A DNA stretch of 64,000 nucleotides from Lytechinus pictus (Eukaryota > Echinodermata > Echinoidea > Temnopleuroida > Toxopneustidae), in contig NC_087261.1 in NCBI RefSeq assembly GCF_037042905.1, forward strand, positions 14,210,217 through 14,274,216. The letters run 5' to 3'. Positions 52,646-63,252 of this stretch are shown here, piece after piece. The notes below the pieces were generated by a model. That model searched no databases. It had not been told where the DNA came from and saw only the letters and a program-made list of their open reading frames with translations. The translations under genes and the position numbers were made by a program. The first letter of the stretch is position 1; each line of letters begins with the position of its first letter.

Positions 52646-55600
52646 TAGATATACATCGTTTTTGTTGGATGGATTTTTATCCAAAAATGATTTTCCTACC
52701 ATTGACATCTTCCTTCCCGCTCTTTTATTTCCGCATGTACTTTTGAAAACCTTCAACCGATCAACCGTATCCTGCGGTAGAGTTTCGCCAACGCACTTTG
52801 GTTGATCATTCTGTGTATATTGTCATGCATTGGGTCACAAATATGATGTTATTTCTTTGCATTTTTTAAAATATAAACAAGGATAGAGAACGCTGATATT
52901 GTATTCTGATATTTTCCCAAACTGGGTACGTTATTTACTCATAAACGTATGGAGCAACCTTTTCACTATAAGTTGTGAATTAGTACCATTACTAATTTCC
53001 TCTTTTATCCTTATAAATAATGGGGAGTTTAGGCATCTCAACGCAGAACAGAATCAAGAACGCAGAAAAAAAACATATTATCAGATGCATTTAAGACAAA
53101 GTCCAATCAAAAGTCTTTGTCGAAAATTGCATGGTTAATTAAAACAGAAGTTTCGTCTCGACTCTGGACAAACGATATACATGTATTAACAACTGTTCGT
53201 TTGATCCGAAACTCTGGACAATTCTGGTTCAACAAGTTTCGACAAAGACTCTCCAGCTGTTCATTACAATTTGACGGGATTTTTCAATACATTTACAGTG
53301 GTATTGAATCTGGTCTGCGTCGCAGTGCGAATACTCTGTAGTGAAATGAATTGAAGGGTTCAAGTGGAATAGACACGAGAGACGCTTTTTTTTTGTTTTT
53401 TTATACTTATTTTCCAACTTATATTTTTATTAGATATATTACCTGTTGAAGACTGTTTGGATAGGCTCTGGTTTGTTGATCCAGTTGTGGTTGCCAAGGT
53501 TCCTGAGAGTAAATTGATATAAATAGATTAGACAGAAAGACATTTTCACGTGTCATCCAGAAGACATTGGATTTATACATCTCGTTTCATGTGCGTAGTA
53601 AACCCTATTCTCTATTTCAATTGATTCACTATAAAAAGAAAGGCATCAACATTAATATGGAGTATAACGTTGTGCATATTGTGGTATAAGTCTGTACTGC
53701 ATGTCACTGGACTGGATGTACTGGATATCACACTTCATGCAATTTCGAAAAAAATCCTATACTGTCACAGACAAATATGATAATTAGAACGTTGTTTTTC
53801 CAGAGCTCTCGGCTTTCCATGTTTATTCTCCATAACCTGTACGATGCTAGTCTGCATGCACAGACCCTCGGTTTTCGCAATTCGCATAGGGCATAATGCA
53901 CAGTCTGAAGAAGTGAGACTAGATTCACTATGTACTGTAGCAGGCTTTCAAGACAGAGTCCTTTGAGTCTAGTCTTCACTCTAGACCTGTTATTGGTCAA
54001 AGTGTCAAATAGGAGTCTGTTGTTGCAGACTACAGTGCGTATCAAAAAAAACGGGACAGATTTGAAAAGTCTATAAAATTTTTGTTTCAAATAATGATGT
54101 CTATATTTTGGTGTTAATAGATGCTCTAAGGTCTTATCTTTGAAATGCAATTAAAACAAATAAATTTTATTCATGCTTGAGCGAACACGGGACCTTTTTG
54201 TTGGGGGTTCAAAAAGAGGCTTGCGCCAGAATTGCAGAATATGTGTAATACAATGATCAGACTTCTTGCTAATCAGGAGACTTCCTCTTGACCTTTTCAT
54301 TATCTGTGCCACAATTTTCGAATTATGCTGTCAAAATTCATTTACAAAGTTATTTATTTAATTGAATTATTTTGTTTTTTCATTTAAACTTCTCTTACCT
54401 TTTAATTTTCCTTCATAAGTAACTGAGAAAAGAAGTTTTTTTTGTCAACCCAAGCAAGAAGATTTGAATTATTAATTGGGAAAACTTGTGATTATTCAAA
54501 TCGTTTTATTATGTGAAACACATTATGTTATGTACCTTTAAAAGACATGAATATATTTTTCAATGGGTCATTAATTCCTTGACCAAGTTTAATTGCTTGA
54601 CAGGAAACACAGGAAGGGATTCATGTCTTTCAATGACAATGGTGTATTGAGTCAATTTTGAAGGAGCTAGATATGGCAGATCAGGTAAAATGTATTAAAA
54701 AGTTGTGAGCGAGCGAAGTGAGCACGCAAATATTCCTACTTTTTTTAATTACAATATCAAATTTTGTGATAGATTTTGACATAATATTCAGAAAATAATA
54801 TCATATTTTACTTTCTATCTTTCCTTTTATTTCCTGTCCACTTTTTTTCTTGGTCATGATTTTTTTAATTGATGGGGGGGGGGGGCAACCCGAGCGCCCG
54901 CCAATCTGTGTGGCTTTGTTCAAAAGGCACCATAACCTTTGTGGCACATAATGAAAGGATTTGAATAAAAAATCCATGCTCTCCCATAATTCGGTTGAAG
55001 AAAAATAATTTTAGCTTGAAGAAGGAATATTCAAAGCTAACAGAGAGCATATTAAAAAGAAATAACAGAATAATTCAAGCAAATAAATAGATCTGAAAAT
55101 GAATTTTGACCGCATGATTTGAAAATTATGGCAAAGATAATGAAAAGGTTAAGAGGAAGTCTGCTAATTAGCAAGAAATCCGATCATCATATTACTCATA
55201 TTCTGCCATTCTGGCGCAAGCCTCTTTTTGAACCCCCAACAAAAACGTCCCGTGTTCGCTCAAGCATGAACAAAACTATTTTTTTTAAATAATATTTGAA
55301 AGACAAGACCTTAGAGCACCTATTAACACCAAAATATAGACATAATAATTTGAAACAAAAATTTTATAGACTTTTCAAATCTGTCCCGTTTTTTTTATAC
55401 GCACTGTAGTACAATACTACCATGTGTAAGAAATCATGCATTTACATTTTACAGAATTATTATTAAAAAAAGATTCTTACAAAATTCTGTTGCTTAAAGT
55501 ATAATCTGCCTTTTTTTTCAATGTTTTCCTTTTTTGTCCCATTTTGATCATGTTAATCATTTGTAAATATTGTGATTGATTTCTATCTGATTTAATATTT

Positions 55601-58600
55601 GTTTCAATTGGAACTTAAATATAAAAAATAAGGTGTGATAGGCCTTCTACGTTTATAAAAAGAGGGCAGACACCATCTACTCAAATACGAAAGCTAGTAG
55701 ACCCCCACCCTTCAATACACACTCACAATACACACCTACACACACTGCAAAAACTCCGGTGTTGATTTAACACCAGCCCAGAATCTATATATGTCCACAC
55801 CAGGGGAGTATTAAACAACACCGTTTCGTTTTGGTCTAACACCAGAAAGGTTTTATTCCAAACTGGTGTTGTTTCAATACTTCTCTGGTTTTGACATATA
55901 TAGATTCCGGGCTGGTGTTAAATCAACATCGGGGTTTTTGCAGTGCACGCTCATACGACCATCGAAAAAATTTGTTCGCCTCAGTTAACCTTAGCTTTCT
56001 ACTTTTTATCATCTTCTTTTTACCTGATGACGATGTGCTCGGTGCTGTTGAGTCAGATGTCTGAGGAGTTGTAGTTTGAGGTGGTATTTCCGAAGTTACT
56101 GCAAGAGAATTTATGTACGTAGAAGGGATTTTCAGACATTATCAGTCATTCCATTATCACTTTTCAAATTATACGACTTCGTTTTCAACAGCAATATTCA
56201 TGACATAAACAATGTTTAAAGAATAATGAAGGAAGTTAGCTATGGTCAAAATAGCGTAGTTTCATTTCTTAGACGCAATTACTTGTATTGCAACGCATAC
56301 ATTCGTAATTCCGAAGCTTCGTTATTCCGAAGGTTCGGTTATTCCGAAGGTTCGTTGTTCCGAATGTTCGTTTTTCCGAAGGTTCGTTAGTCCGAAAACG
56401 AAGTGAGGTTCGTAATTCCGAAGATTCGTTAGTCCGAAAACTAAAAGATTAACTAACCTTATTTCGTTTTCGGACTGACGAACCTTCGGAACAACGAACC
56501 TGATTTCGTTTTCGGATTAACGAACCTTCGGAACAACGAACCTTATTTCGTTTTCGGATTAACGAACCTTCGGAACATCGAACCTTATTTCGTTTTCGGA
56601 TTATCGAACTTTCGGAATAACGAACCTTCGGAATAACGCCACAAATGTTCGGATTAACGAATCCTTTTACGTTTTCGGATTAGCGAACATCGAGGTATAG
56701 GCAATTTGCGTGTTTCGGAATTACGAACCTTCGGAATAAAGAACCATCGGAATTACAAACCTTCGGAATTACGAAGTGTAATCGTATTGCAATGGGGTCA
56801 TATATGTATAATTAGATGATAGTAGATTAATTATCACTGATTATGCGAGCGCGAAGCGCGACCTGATTTTTTTTTATTTACCTGAAGATGAATTAGAAAA
56901 TGTTAGATCAGATACCGCAATTTGTTACGATGTGTGATCAAGTAATACATAAACTTATTCTGTGCCAGAAAAAAAAAATATATATATGAAAATGTGCATT
57001 ATCCATATCAACCAAGGTCGGTGGTTTTTGCCAAGGGTAGATATCGCCAAGTCACACGTATGTTCATCACCCATAGGCTATGTATCAACCCAGTGGAGTT
57101 CGCCATTAAAGGCCTTTGCACAGTTTCAACGTTGGTGTCGTGATACTTTTCAATAAAGAAAATGTGTGTCGTACCATGACAACATGTATTGTTGCTGGAA
57201 TTTCCAGGGATTTAAAGTGGATATGGTGTGATCAAACTATGAAAATTTATAATCCATTATATCAATGGTCATATCATGACTTTAGTTAAGAATATCGTGC
57301 GCAAATAAAGGCAGATCAGCATAATTTCATATCATTGTCTAATACGTAATAGATCGAGTGTGGGAGACGGGGGTAAAAAATTTCAACATTTTATTATCTT
57401 TATTGTACTAAGTTCTCAATTTTTTTAATACTTTCTTTCTATAGTATGTTATTTTGTTGTTATTTTATTGTATATTTGTGTTGAGTTTGACAACTCTCCA
57501 GTTTTTTTTAATGTGTAAGCTAAATAAATAGTCAGTGGATCTTGGGGCTATATTGCAATTGAAATCACGCACGTCAAGTGGCGTAATTCATCTGATCGGG
57601 GGGGGGTGTGAGAGCAATAATTATGTTGAGTTAAAAAAAATGGTCCCCCCCAGAGCTGTTAGTAGACGGGGATATACAAAACGTGTGTGAAGGGATGGGG
57701 GTCAAAGCAATATATATTGAGCTGAATATTCAACAATAATATTCAAGGGTAACTCATCCCCCCCCCCTTCAAGAGCTATCAGTAGACAGGGGCGGATCCA
57801 GCCTTTGCCAATATGGGGGGGGGGAGCCGAATTTTTTTAGCCACATTTTCCCGATCGGCCACTCGAAGTTGATTTTTGTTTGTATCTTTGAAGGGGTAGT
57901 CTTTTATTATAATAGTCTAAGCTTTATTCTTATAAATCAACATAAATATATAATAATCTCATAAGCCTTATTTGATTAGTGCGAGTGCAAAGTATTTTGT
58001 CCTAATTCTAAATATTCTGGGCAATGTTTGTGATCCTAAGACAGATGTGTATCCACCGCAACTACCTTACATTTTTCAACAATCAAATAATGCGAGCGAA
58101 AAGCGTGGGCTGAAAATGTTGACATTTCTAGACGAAGTACGGAAATTCTAAGCACTTTTTGTAATCGTGATAATAATAAGTAAATGACTAAACAATTGAT
58201 GCGAGCGCGAAGCGCGTGCGGAAAAAAAAATCGAGATTTACACCCAAAAATGGGACACTCTGATCATTTTGTGTAAATCATGAAAATGAAAATTGGAAAT
58301 CTTATAATGCGAGCACAAAATGTTTGATATTTGGATGATTTAAATAGTGAACAAGCTGCGTATCTGAATAAACATGCGCGACCTAGAATCTGGGCATTCT
58401 AAATACCTTTTACATCATGAAAATCAATAAAGCGAGCGCAAAAAGCGCGAGCTTAAAGTATTTGATATTCCGATCTGAAAAAGGGACAATTTAATCTCTG
58501 TATTTCAAGCACTTTGTAGGACAATTGTGAGGTGGATTTGGATCACAGTTTTAAAAAAGCCGATATGTTTCAATATTATTCCTTTGAGTTTTGACCTAGG

Positions 58601-61600
58601 ACCGGGACATCCTAAGAACATTATGTCATCAAATGAAAATGATGACTGTCTTCCTATTTCTCTTCCTAAGCACGAAATAGAACTTGTCGATATTCCATTC
58701 TGAAAACAAGGACATAGTGATTACTAAATTAATATCTTATTTATTAGTCTAATAAGCCTAATGAGAGCGCGTAATCTGTTAATATTATGGCTTGAAAAAT
58801 TGACATTTAAAGCACTTTTGTAATTAGGATGCACGATTTAATATATTTTCAACAATCAATGCGAGCACAAATCGTAAGCCGAATTTTTTTATAATCTGTC
58901 ATGAAATGGGGATTTTAAGCAGTTTGTTATAAAATCAATATTGAGATATACATAACTCACCCGGTGTATTGGAAAAGAGAGGGAAAGGAGCACCCCTTTC
59001 TCCCGATCCGCTTGAGACAACATTATACCTTCAACTTTCTTCTTCGTTCTCTTTTTTATATATTTCTTGTACATACCATCTCAAGATCTTATTTATTTTT
59101 AATAGTAGTTCATATTCATATTTATAGTGTAAACAGATTTTACCTTTTATAATTACAATTCTATACGTGTTGAGGACCCCACTGAAAACAAGCTTTCGAA
59201 CTATCGATCCTGTTAAAGATTACTGACTTTTATTTTAATTTAATTTAATTAAATTTATTTATTCATTTATTTATTTATTCTTACTCATTATTATTTTTGG
59301 GGAGGGTCCTTTCACACCCATAATCATCAAACAATAATCGTTCCGAATCCTCCTTCATTTAGGTTATGTAAATGAAATACTAAAATATCAAATTAAGAGG
59401 AAAGGAATTAAGACAAAGTAATTTTACAGCTACAACTATGATTCATTTGCGAAAAAGGGTATTTCTTTTTTATTTTAAGACCGCTCGGGGGACATTCATA
59501 ATGTAGTTTTTAGTCAAAAAATAAATTGTGTCAGGAACTCGCGATCGTTGGCTGCAGTAAATAAATATTGTTTTTAAAAATGGATAACCATGAGAAACAA
59601 AATAATCATATCCATCTTTAGTCGAAGTGCCAGGAATGAGCTCTTTGGCAAGCTCTTTGGTGTAAAAACCGCTTGCGAACCAATTCTGCACATTGAAAAA
59701 TAAACGCTGACTAAGCAAAAGAAAATTATAAACTGATTGAAATTGCCGTTGCATACGATGACATGTTCAAATAAAATTGGAATCATGCAGTATTTTGTTT
59801 GTTATACACAAAGAAAACTCAGACCATGACACCCGTCATGATTTTTGTATCCAATATGATTCTATAACATATATTTACATCAGGACAATTTATCTAATAT
59901 AGACACACATAATAGAAATTGTAATAGATATGCGCTATGCTAAACAGTCAATGTGAGTATATGCAATCTTGACCTAAATTTGCCTTTTGGTAATTCAGGA
60001 AAGAAATAATAATTCTAGAAAATGAAATCATTTATGTGTTAGGTATATTCCGAACATTTTCCAAAATCGTTAAACCATTTATTTCACAGATTAAGTGTCA
60101 AAATTAAGTATTAAAGTGCGAAGTGGTCATTACAAGGGGAAAAGGTACGTGGAAAATACCACCTTACACCAGTATGGGACTAGATATCCGTCCCCGCAGA
60201 CACGGCGATCAGCCCGTGTGCGCACGCTAAAATTTATCATTCTGCGGCTCGCGTGCTAGGAATGAACTTGATTTTTCTATCAATTACGAAACTTATCGTG
60301 GAAAAGGTTATCCAACATGCAATGATATACTCGTAAAATTTGTCGTCATGTATCATTTACACACAGATAATTGAATATAACCCTTCTTTTGGAGAACTAT
60401 TAGTAAGTTGTTCGAATCTAACGATTTTCTTTTAAAAATATAACAACAATTTACCTGATTTCAAATGCCTGCCATTTCTTAAAAAAAACTAGAATCAATA
60501 AGCCACCACCGTTATCAGTTGTGAAAAATTCTAGGAAACGTACTAAGATGCTTTTGCAAATGATTAAAAATTAAGGGGATATGAAAATAAGGATTTTGCA
60601 ATGCTATATCAAATTTCTGTTATATTTTCATCAATTTTGGGATTGCATCGAAATGACTGATAATTCAAAGTCTTACCCACACTTGCTTGTAAATTCGGTA
60701 TATGTTGGTACACTGATAGTCAATGTAAATGATAAACATTCATAGCCTCACTAAAATTGAACAAATCCATTGTTTTTAGAATTTTAATGTCGCAGACATT
60801 TTGGAGAGTGAGCAAAGTGATGCTAACAAACGTCGCTAACAATATTGCTAGGCGAAAAGGCCTTTCAATGGCGCGCTCCACTGAGTTGAGGCCGTGAACA
60901 TACGTGGTCACGGAATGTATATCAACAAATCACTTGAAATAGTGGAACTACATAAACATAATTATTTTGTGCTGACCGAATGTCACACAATCATTTGGCT
61001 TGCTCCTTCTGATATTTGATTTTATCTGTTTACTTTAATGTGCGGATACTAAAACACACTCTGCAAGGATGTACAGATGGGGGCCCCATGGGATAAGGGC
61101 AATCTCCCCCCCCCCCCCCCCAAAAAAAAAAAAAAAAAAAAATGTACAATCGCCGAGAAAAAAAATATATTGTCTAAATCATATTACAAAAGGAACTTTC
61201 TGTATCACACAGATCAGCAGAATTTTGCAAGCTCGCTTCGCTCGTTAGCTAATATTTTTCGAAATTTGGTTATTTTTGGACCATATACCAAGTTTGGCCC
61301 ACACATATTTTTTTGGCTTATTCCGCTTCTGACACTATGGCATATGAGTTCAAAGGAGTTGCAAGCTTTTTAATATGTGTTGACTATTTGATTGTGAGTA
61401 TGTTTGTCGTTGATGCAAAGCGAGGCGGTTACATTACACACAGTGGCGTACCTAGGATTTTCCATAGGGGGGGGGGGGCAAAATCGGCCGCCAAAAAATT
61501 TGACAAGCAAAAAAAAAAAAAAAAAAAGGTCTTCAATCAAAAATAAAGGTTTTCGTACCAGAAAATAAATTGACAAGCAAAAAAAAAAAAAAAAAGCTCG

Positions 61601-63252
61601 TCAGGGGGGGGGGGGGCAATAAAGGTCTTAAAGCTCGTCAGGGGGGCAAAAAAGGTCTTTCAAGCTCGTCAGGGGGGGCAGATATATGTTTTTTGTATGG
61701 GTTTTGGCTCGTCAGGGGGGACAGACTGCCCCCCTGCCCCCCCCCCCCCGTAGGTACGCTAGTGATTACACAGAACAAACTATTTCAATATATGGCAACA
61801 TTGTTTTCACACTGTGGTCATACCGTGTAATAATAATCATAATATCAATAATAATAATGATGATAATATTAAACAATAAGAATAACAATAATCAACATAT
61901 TTTACTCAGATAGAATTGTAAAATACCTTAAGAAGAATAGCATTGATTAACTTACTATTGTAGACAAGAAGTGCATCATATCCCCCACAATATTGGTTCT
62001 GGTTTCCAAGACATCTGAACACTGTGCAGTTATCCTGAGGCAGTTCACCGTGGCGATCGTAGTCTGTACTGGCGTCTCCACAGTAGCATTCGCTTTGGTA
62101 TTGTATTCCTGCGTATGGCATGCTTAAAACAATGCACTGATCAATGCATTTGTTGACTGTGAAATCGTTTGCCCCAAGTATGCTTCGGCTAATAGAAACT
62201 GGTAAAGCCCGATCGTCCGAGTTATCCATGAAGCATCCAATAAAACCTTCATCGTGTTCATCTGCAAATGATCAAAGAAGATTTGTAACTCATCAGTTTA
62301 TCTTTTTTGTTTCTAGTCAATTCATCGTTTTTTTTTATTTGAGGGATTATATTTACTCCAATGCTGTAAAGATTTACACTCTAAATTCCAAGGATTTAAA
62401 ATAAATCCAGATCGGCCGTGAATAGTGACCAGCCAAATATTAGATTTGTTTTAAACCTTGTAGATTTAAATATAAATCTAAAAGATTTGAACTTAGATAT
62501 TTTGAGATTTGGAAGTTAACATTCGGTTGGTCACGTCATATGCACAGCCGATTTGGATTTATTTTGAATCCTAGGAATTTAGAGTGTACCGTTATAGTTA
62601 TCATGGTTATAGATGAATGTTATAGATATAACACGAGTGATGATTGCTCAGGTAGTCAAATCAGAAAAGGGGACGCCGTGGTTTACTTGGGTCTATACAT
62701 TACAATTTAAAAAAACTCTGGCTAGAAACTTATGATAATCAAAGTGACATTAAAGCTACAACTATTCCACGTTTATTGGTCGGGGTCTCGGGCACTTTTA
62801 TCAAATGGTACAAAATCAATGTAACATAGGCTGAATTTTGCAAGAGAGTCCAATGGTTTGGCAATTCTAGACTTTCTCATAAGATTGTGCACCACTTGCA
62901 ATATTTACTGTCAATTGCTAAACAGAATAAAACGACTTGGAATCTTTTTCTCTATTTGTCAAAGATTTCCTAAATTTAAATACATGTACAAACTCATTTT
63001 GACATGTTATTTTACCTGGGCACCCATAATAGGAGAATATATGCCCCCCCCCCCACACACACACACACACTTTCGCACGCGCCCACCCTAGTCATGCACT
63101 CACATCCTCAGAGAACGATCATCCTCCAATGTATTGCCGAATATGTAAGCGCATTTTTACTTACTAAATATCGTCTGGCCGTCTGTCAGTGATCCCTGAA
63201 TCCAAATAAAAAGAGCCCACAGCAAGAAACAATAAACATGGCCCATATCCAT
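47656..63252 (-). CDS. WSC-domain transmembrane receptor-like gene, complete, 347 residues
   Basis: Join, minus strand: 63252-63165, 62261-61956, 56098-56024, 53502-53443, 50415-50353, 49993-49912, 48025-47656. Total 1,044 bases, divisible by three, with all seven junctions in phase (1,1,1,1,1,2). Order: signal peptide (1-25), WSC domain (about 34-130), Ser/Thr/Pro-rich stalk (132-198), membrane helix (about 202-221), cytoplasmic tail (222-347) with three YxxP motifs. WSC domains are carbohydrate-binding or stress-sensing modules in fungal Wsc proteins and polycystin-1, so a glycan-binding surface role is inferred. The tail suggests SH2-type signalling. Its TM exon has the same phases as the fibrinogen/Sushi gene downstream on the same strand. 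Extra phase-1 exons may exist in the introns. Confidence 0.78.
49187..49487. mobile_element. ~300-bp fold-back MITE, copy 1
   Basis: The ends GGCCCGTATTCTGAA and TTCAGAATACGGGCC are exact complements. Inverted TTTAAACCAGGGTCTAA / TTAGACCATGGTTTAA-type blocks follow inward. TAT lies on each side. It lies in the intron before the cytoplasmic exon of the WSC gene. Confidence 0.9.
49491..49794. mobile_element. ~300-bp fold-back MITE, copy 2, directly adjacent
   Basis: Same family and orientation as the copy ending at 49,487, separated only by TAT, with TAT again at its right edge. Ends GGCCCGTATTCTGAA and TTCAGAAAACGGGCC (one change). The interiors of the two copies differ clearly. Confidence 0.9.
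49912..49993 (-). CDS. Transmembrane exon of the WSC gene
   Basis: Bounded by CATGCAG and AG|GTAATT, phase 1 to 2. It encodes ALYAGAGGGA, then FVVILIVLIIVAVIY, then RKR: a Gly-rich lead, a helix and a basic stop-transfer anchor. The Gly-rich lead, basic end and intron phases parallel the exon at 2,977-3,067. Confidence 0.85.
50353..50415 (-). CDS. Stalk exon 3 of the WSC gene
   Basis: A 63-base exon between CTACAG and G|GTTTGT, phase 1 to 1. It encodes ATAQTTMPPVQ then PQQMNTGNI, rich in Thr, Pro and Gln. The donor is less canonical than those of the other exons. It directly precedes the transmembrane exon. Confidence 0.55.
51000..51180. repeat. Dispersed repeat with GGACAAACGACATATTTGCAA
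   Basis: The phrase occurs here at about 51,142, at 48,421 and, changed, at 53,163. Reversed forms lie at about 45,725 and 52,198. Associated pieces such as CGCAGACGCTTT and CCTTTGTCGAAAA also recur. All copies lie in or just downstream of the WSC gene. Identity unknown. Confidence 0.6.
51182..51779. mobile_element. ~600-bp fold-back element with ~145-bp arms
   Basis: CTTAAAGGACAAGTC at the left and GACTTGACCTTTAAG at the right are near-complements. Pairing continues through ACATCCGATTTTGATGAAA and AACTTTAAAATGTCAT for about 145 bases. It is an intron insertion in the WSC gene. Confidence 0.85.
53443..53502 (-). CDS. Stalk exon 2 of the WSC gene
   Basis: A 60-base exon between CTCTCAG and G|GTAATA, phase 1 to 1. 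It encodes TLATTTGSTNQ then SLSKQSST, with a possible N-glycosylation site (NQS). Because its length is a multiple of three, skipping it would only shorten the stalk. Confidence 0.6.
54033..55406. mobile_element. 1.37-kb Tc1/mariner-type element with ~270-310-bp inverted repeats
   Basis: The ends CAGTGCGTATCAAAAAAAAC and GTTTTTTTTATACGCACTG are near-complements, and TA flanks each side. The long arms include GAGGCTTGCGCCAGAAT and CACGGGACCTTTTTGTTGGG. No transposase, so non-autonomous. It sits in a WSC-gene intron. Confidence 0.9.
55743..55945. mobile_element. ~200-bp fold-back MITE
   Basis: CACTGCAAAAACTCCGGTGT at the left mirrors GGTTTTTGCAGTG at the right. The rest pairs through TTGATTTAACACCAGCCC and GAATCTATATATGTC nearly to the middle. 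It lies about 80 bases into the intron after stalk exon 1. Confidence 0.9.
56024..56098 (-). CDS. Stalk exon 1 of the WSC gene
   Basis: A 75-base exon between TTGCAG and G|GTAAAA, phase 1 to 1. It encodes TSEIPPQTTTP then QTSDSTAPSTSSS, more than half Ser/Thr/Pro, typical of a mucin-like stalk. Good splice sites and matching phases make it credible despite its small size. Confidence 0.65.
56290..56790. repeat. TTCCGAAGGTTCG minisatellite with a strand switch
   Basis: Forward units (TTCGTTATTCCGAAGG) fill 56,310-56,440. Reverse units (CGAACCTTCGGAATAACG) fill 56,455-56,785. The switch is near 56,450. CGTTTTCGGATTA variants recur in the second half. Confidence 0.9.
57590..57850. repeat. Poly-G/C dispersed repeats
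   Basis: Contains GGGGCGGATCCAGCCTTTGCC and several G or C runs with TCAGTAGACGGGG / TCAGTAGACAGGGG phrases. Same style as the other poly-G repeats. Confidence 0.6.
57970..58880. repeat. Second degenerate GCGAGCGCGAAGCGCG array
   Basis: Cores at about 57,978, 58,091, 58,199, 58,307, 58,432, 58,763 and 58,860 give a period of roughly 110-125 where regular. Intervening phrases (GACATTCTAAGCACTTTT) match the 25.5-26.2 kb array. Confidence 0.8.
58900..61070. other. Intron sequence, no recognised feature
   Basis: A minus-strand frame at 59,754-59,470 encodes a 94-residue sequence containing TKELAKELIPGTSTKDG and YDYFVSHGYPFLK. I do not recognise it, and it lacks clear splice sites in a phase fitting the WSC gene. 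It could be a decayed gene fragment or chance. The rest is A+T-rich. Confidence 0.4.
61440..61770. repeat. Poly-G repeat with GCTCGTCAGGGGGG units
   Basis: Starts CAGTGGCGTACCTAGGATTTTCC, then a G run, TTTGACAAGCAAAAA twice, then four GCTCGTCAGGGGGG units about 30-40 bases apart, ending GTAGGTACGCTAGTG. The latter half is the reverse complement of 28,440-28,640. Confidence 0.85.
61956..62261 (-). CDS. WSC domain exon
   Basis: Bounded by TTTGCAG and AATA|GTAAGT, phase 1 to 1, so the whole domain is one symmetric exon. It carries the family hallmarks in order: GFIGCFMDNSDDRALP, KCIDQC, YAGIQYQSECYCGD, DNCTVFRC and NQYCGGYDALLVYN. The eight cysteines (39, 68, 72, 88, 90, 108, 113, 121) are all present. 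One NxT sequon (NCT) overlaps a cysteine. Confidence 0.95.
62377..62586. mobile_element. 210-bp fold-back MITE with TA flanks
   Basis: CACTCTAAATTCCAAGGATT at the left mirrors AATCCTAGGAATTTAGAGTG at the right, with TA on each side. The interior pairs through AAATAAATCC / GGATTTATTT and GTGACCAGCC / GGTTGGTCAC. It lies about 115 bases upstream of the WSC exon, in the first intron. Confidence 0.88.
63165..63252 (-). CDS. Signal-peptide exon of the WSC gene
   Basis: Begins MDMGHVYCFLLWALFIWIQG followed by SLTDGQTIF. It has a short polar start, a hydrophobic core and a small-residue cleavage region near GSL/TDG. A second in-frame ATG at codon 3 could also be used. The exon ends in phase 1 at a consensus donor (TTTA|GTAAGT), and the phase-1 acceptor of the WSC exon follows 0.9 kb away. 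Confidence 0.75.

Noticed and set aside
53728..54150. 140-codon minus-strand frame
   Set aside because: About a quarter of it lies in the terminal arm of the element at 54,033. No domain, no splice support.
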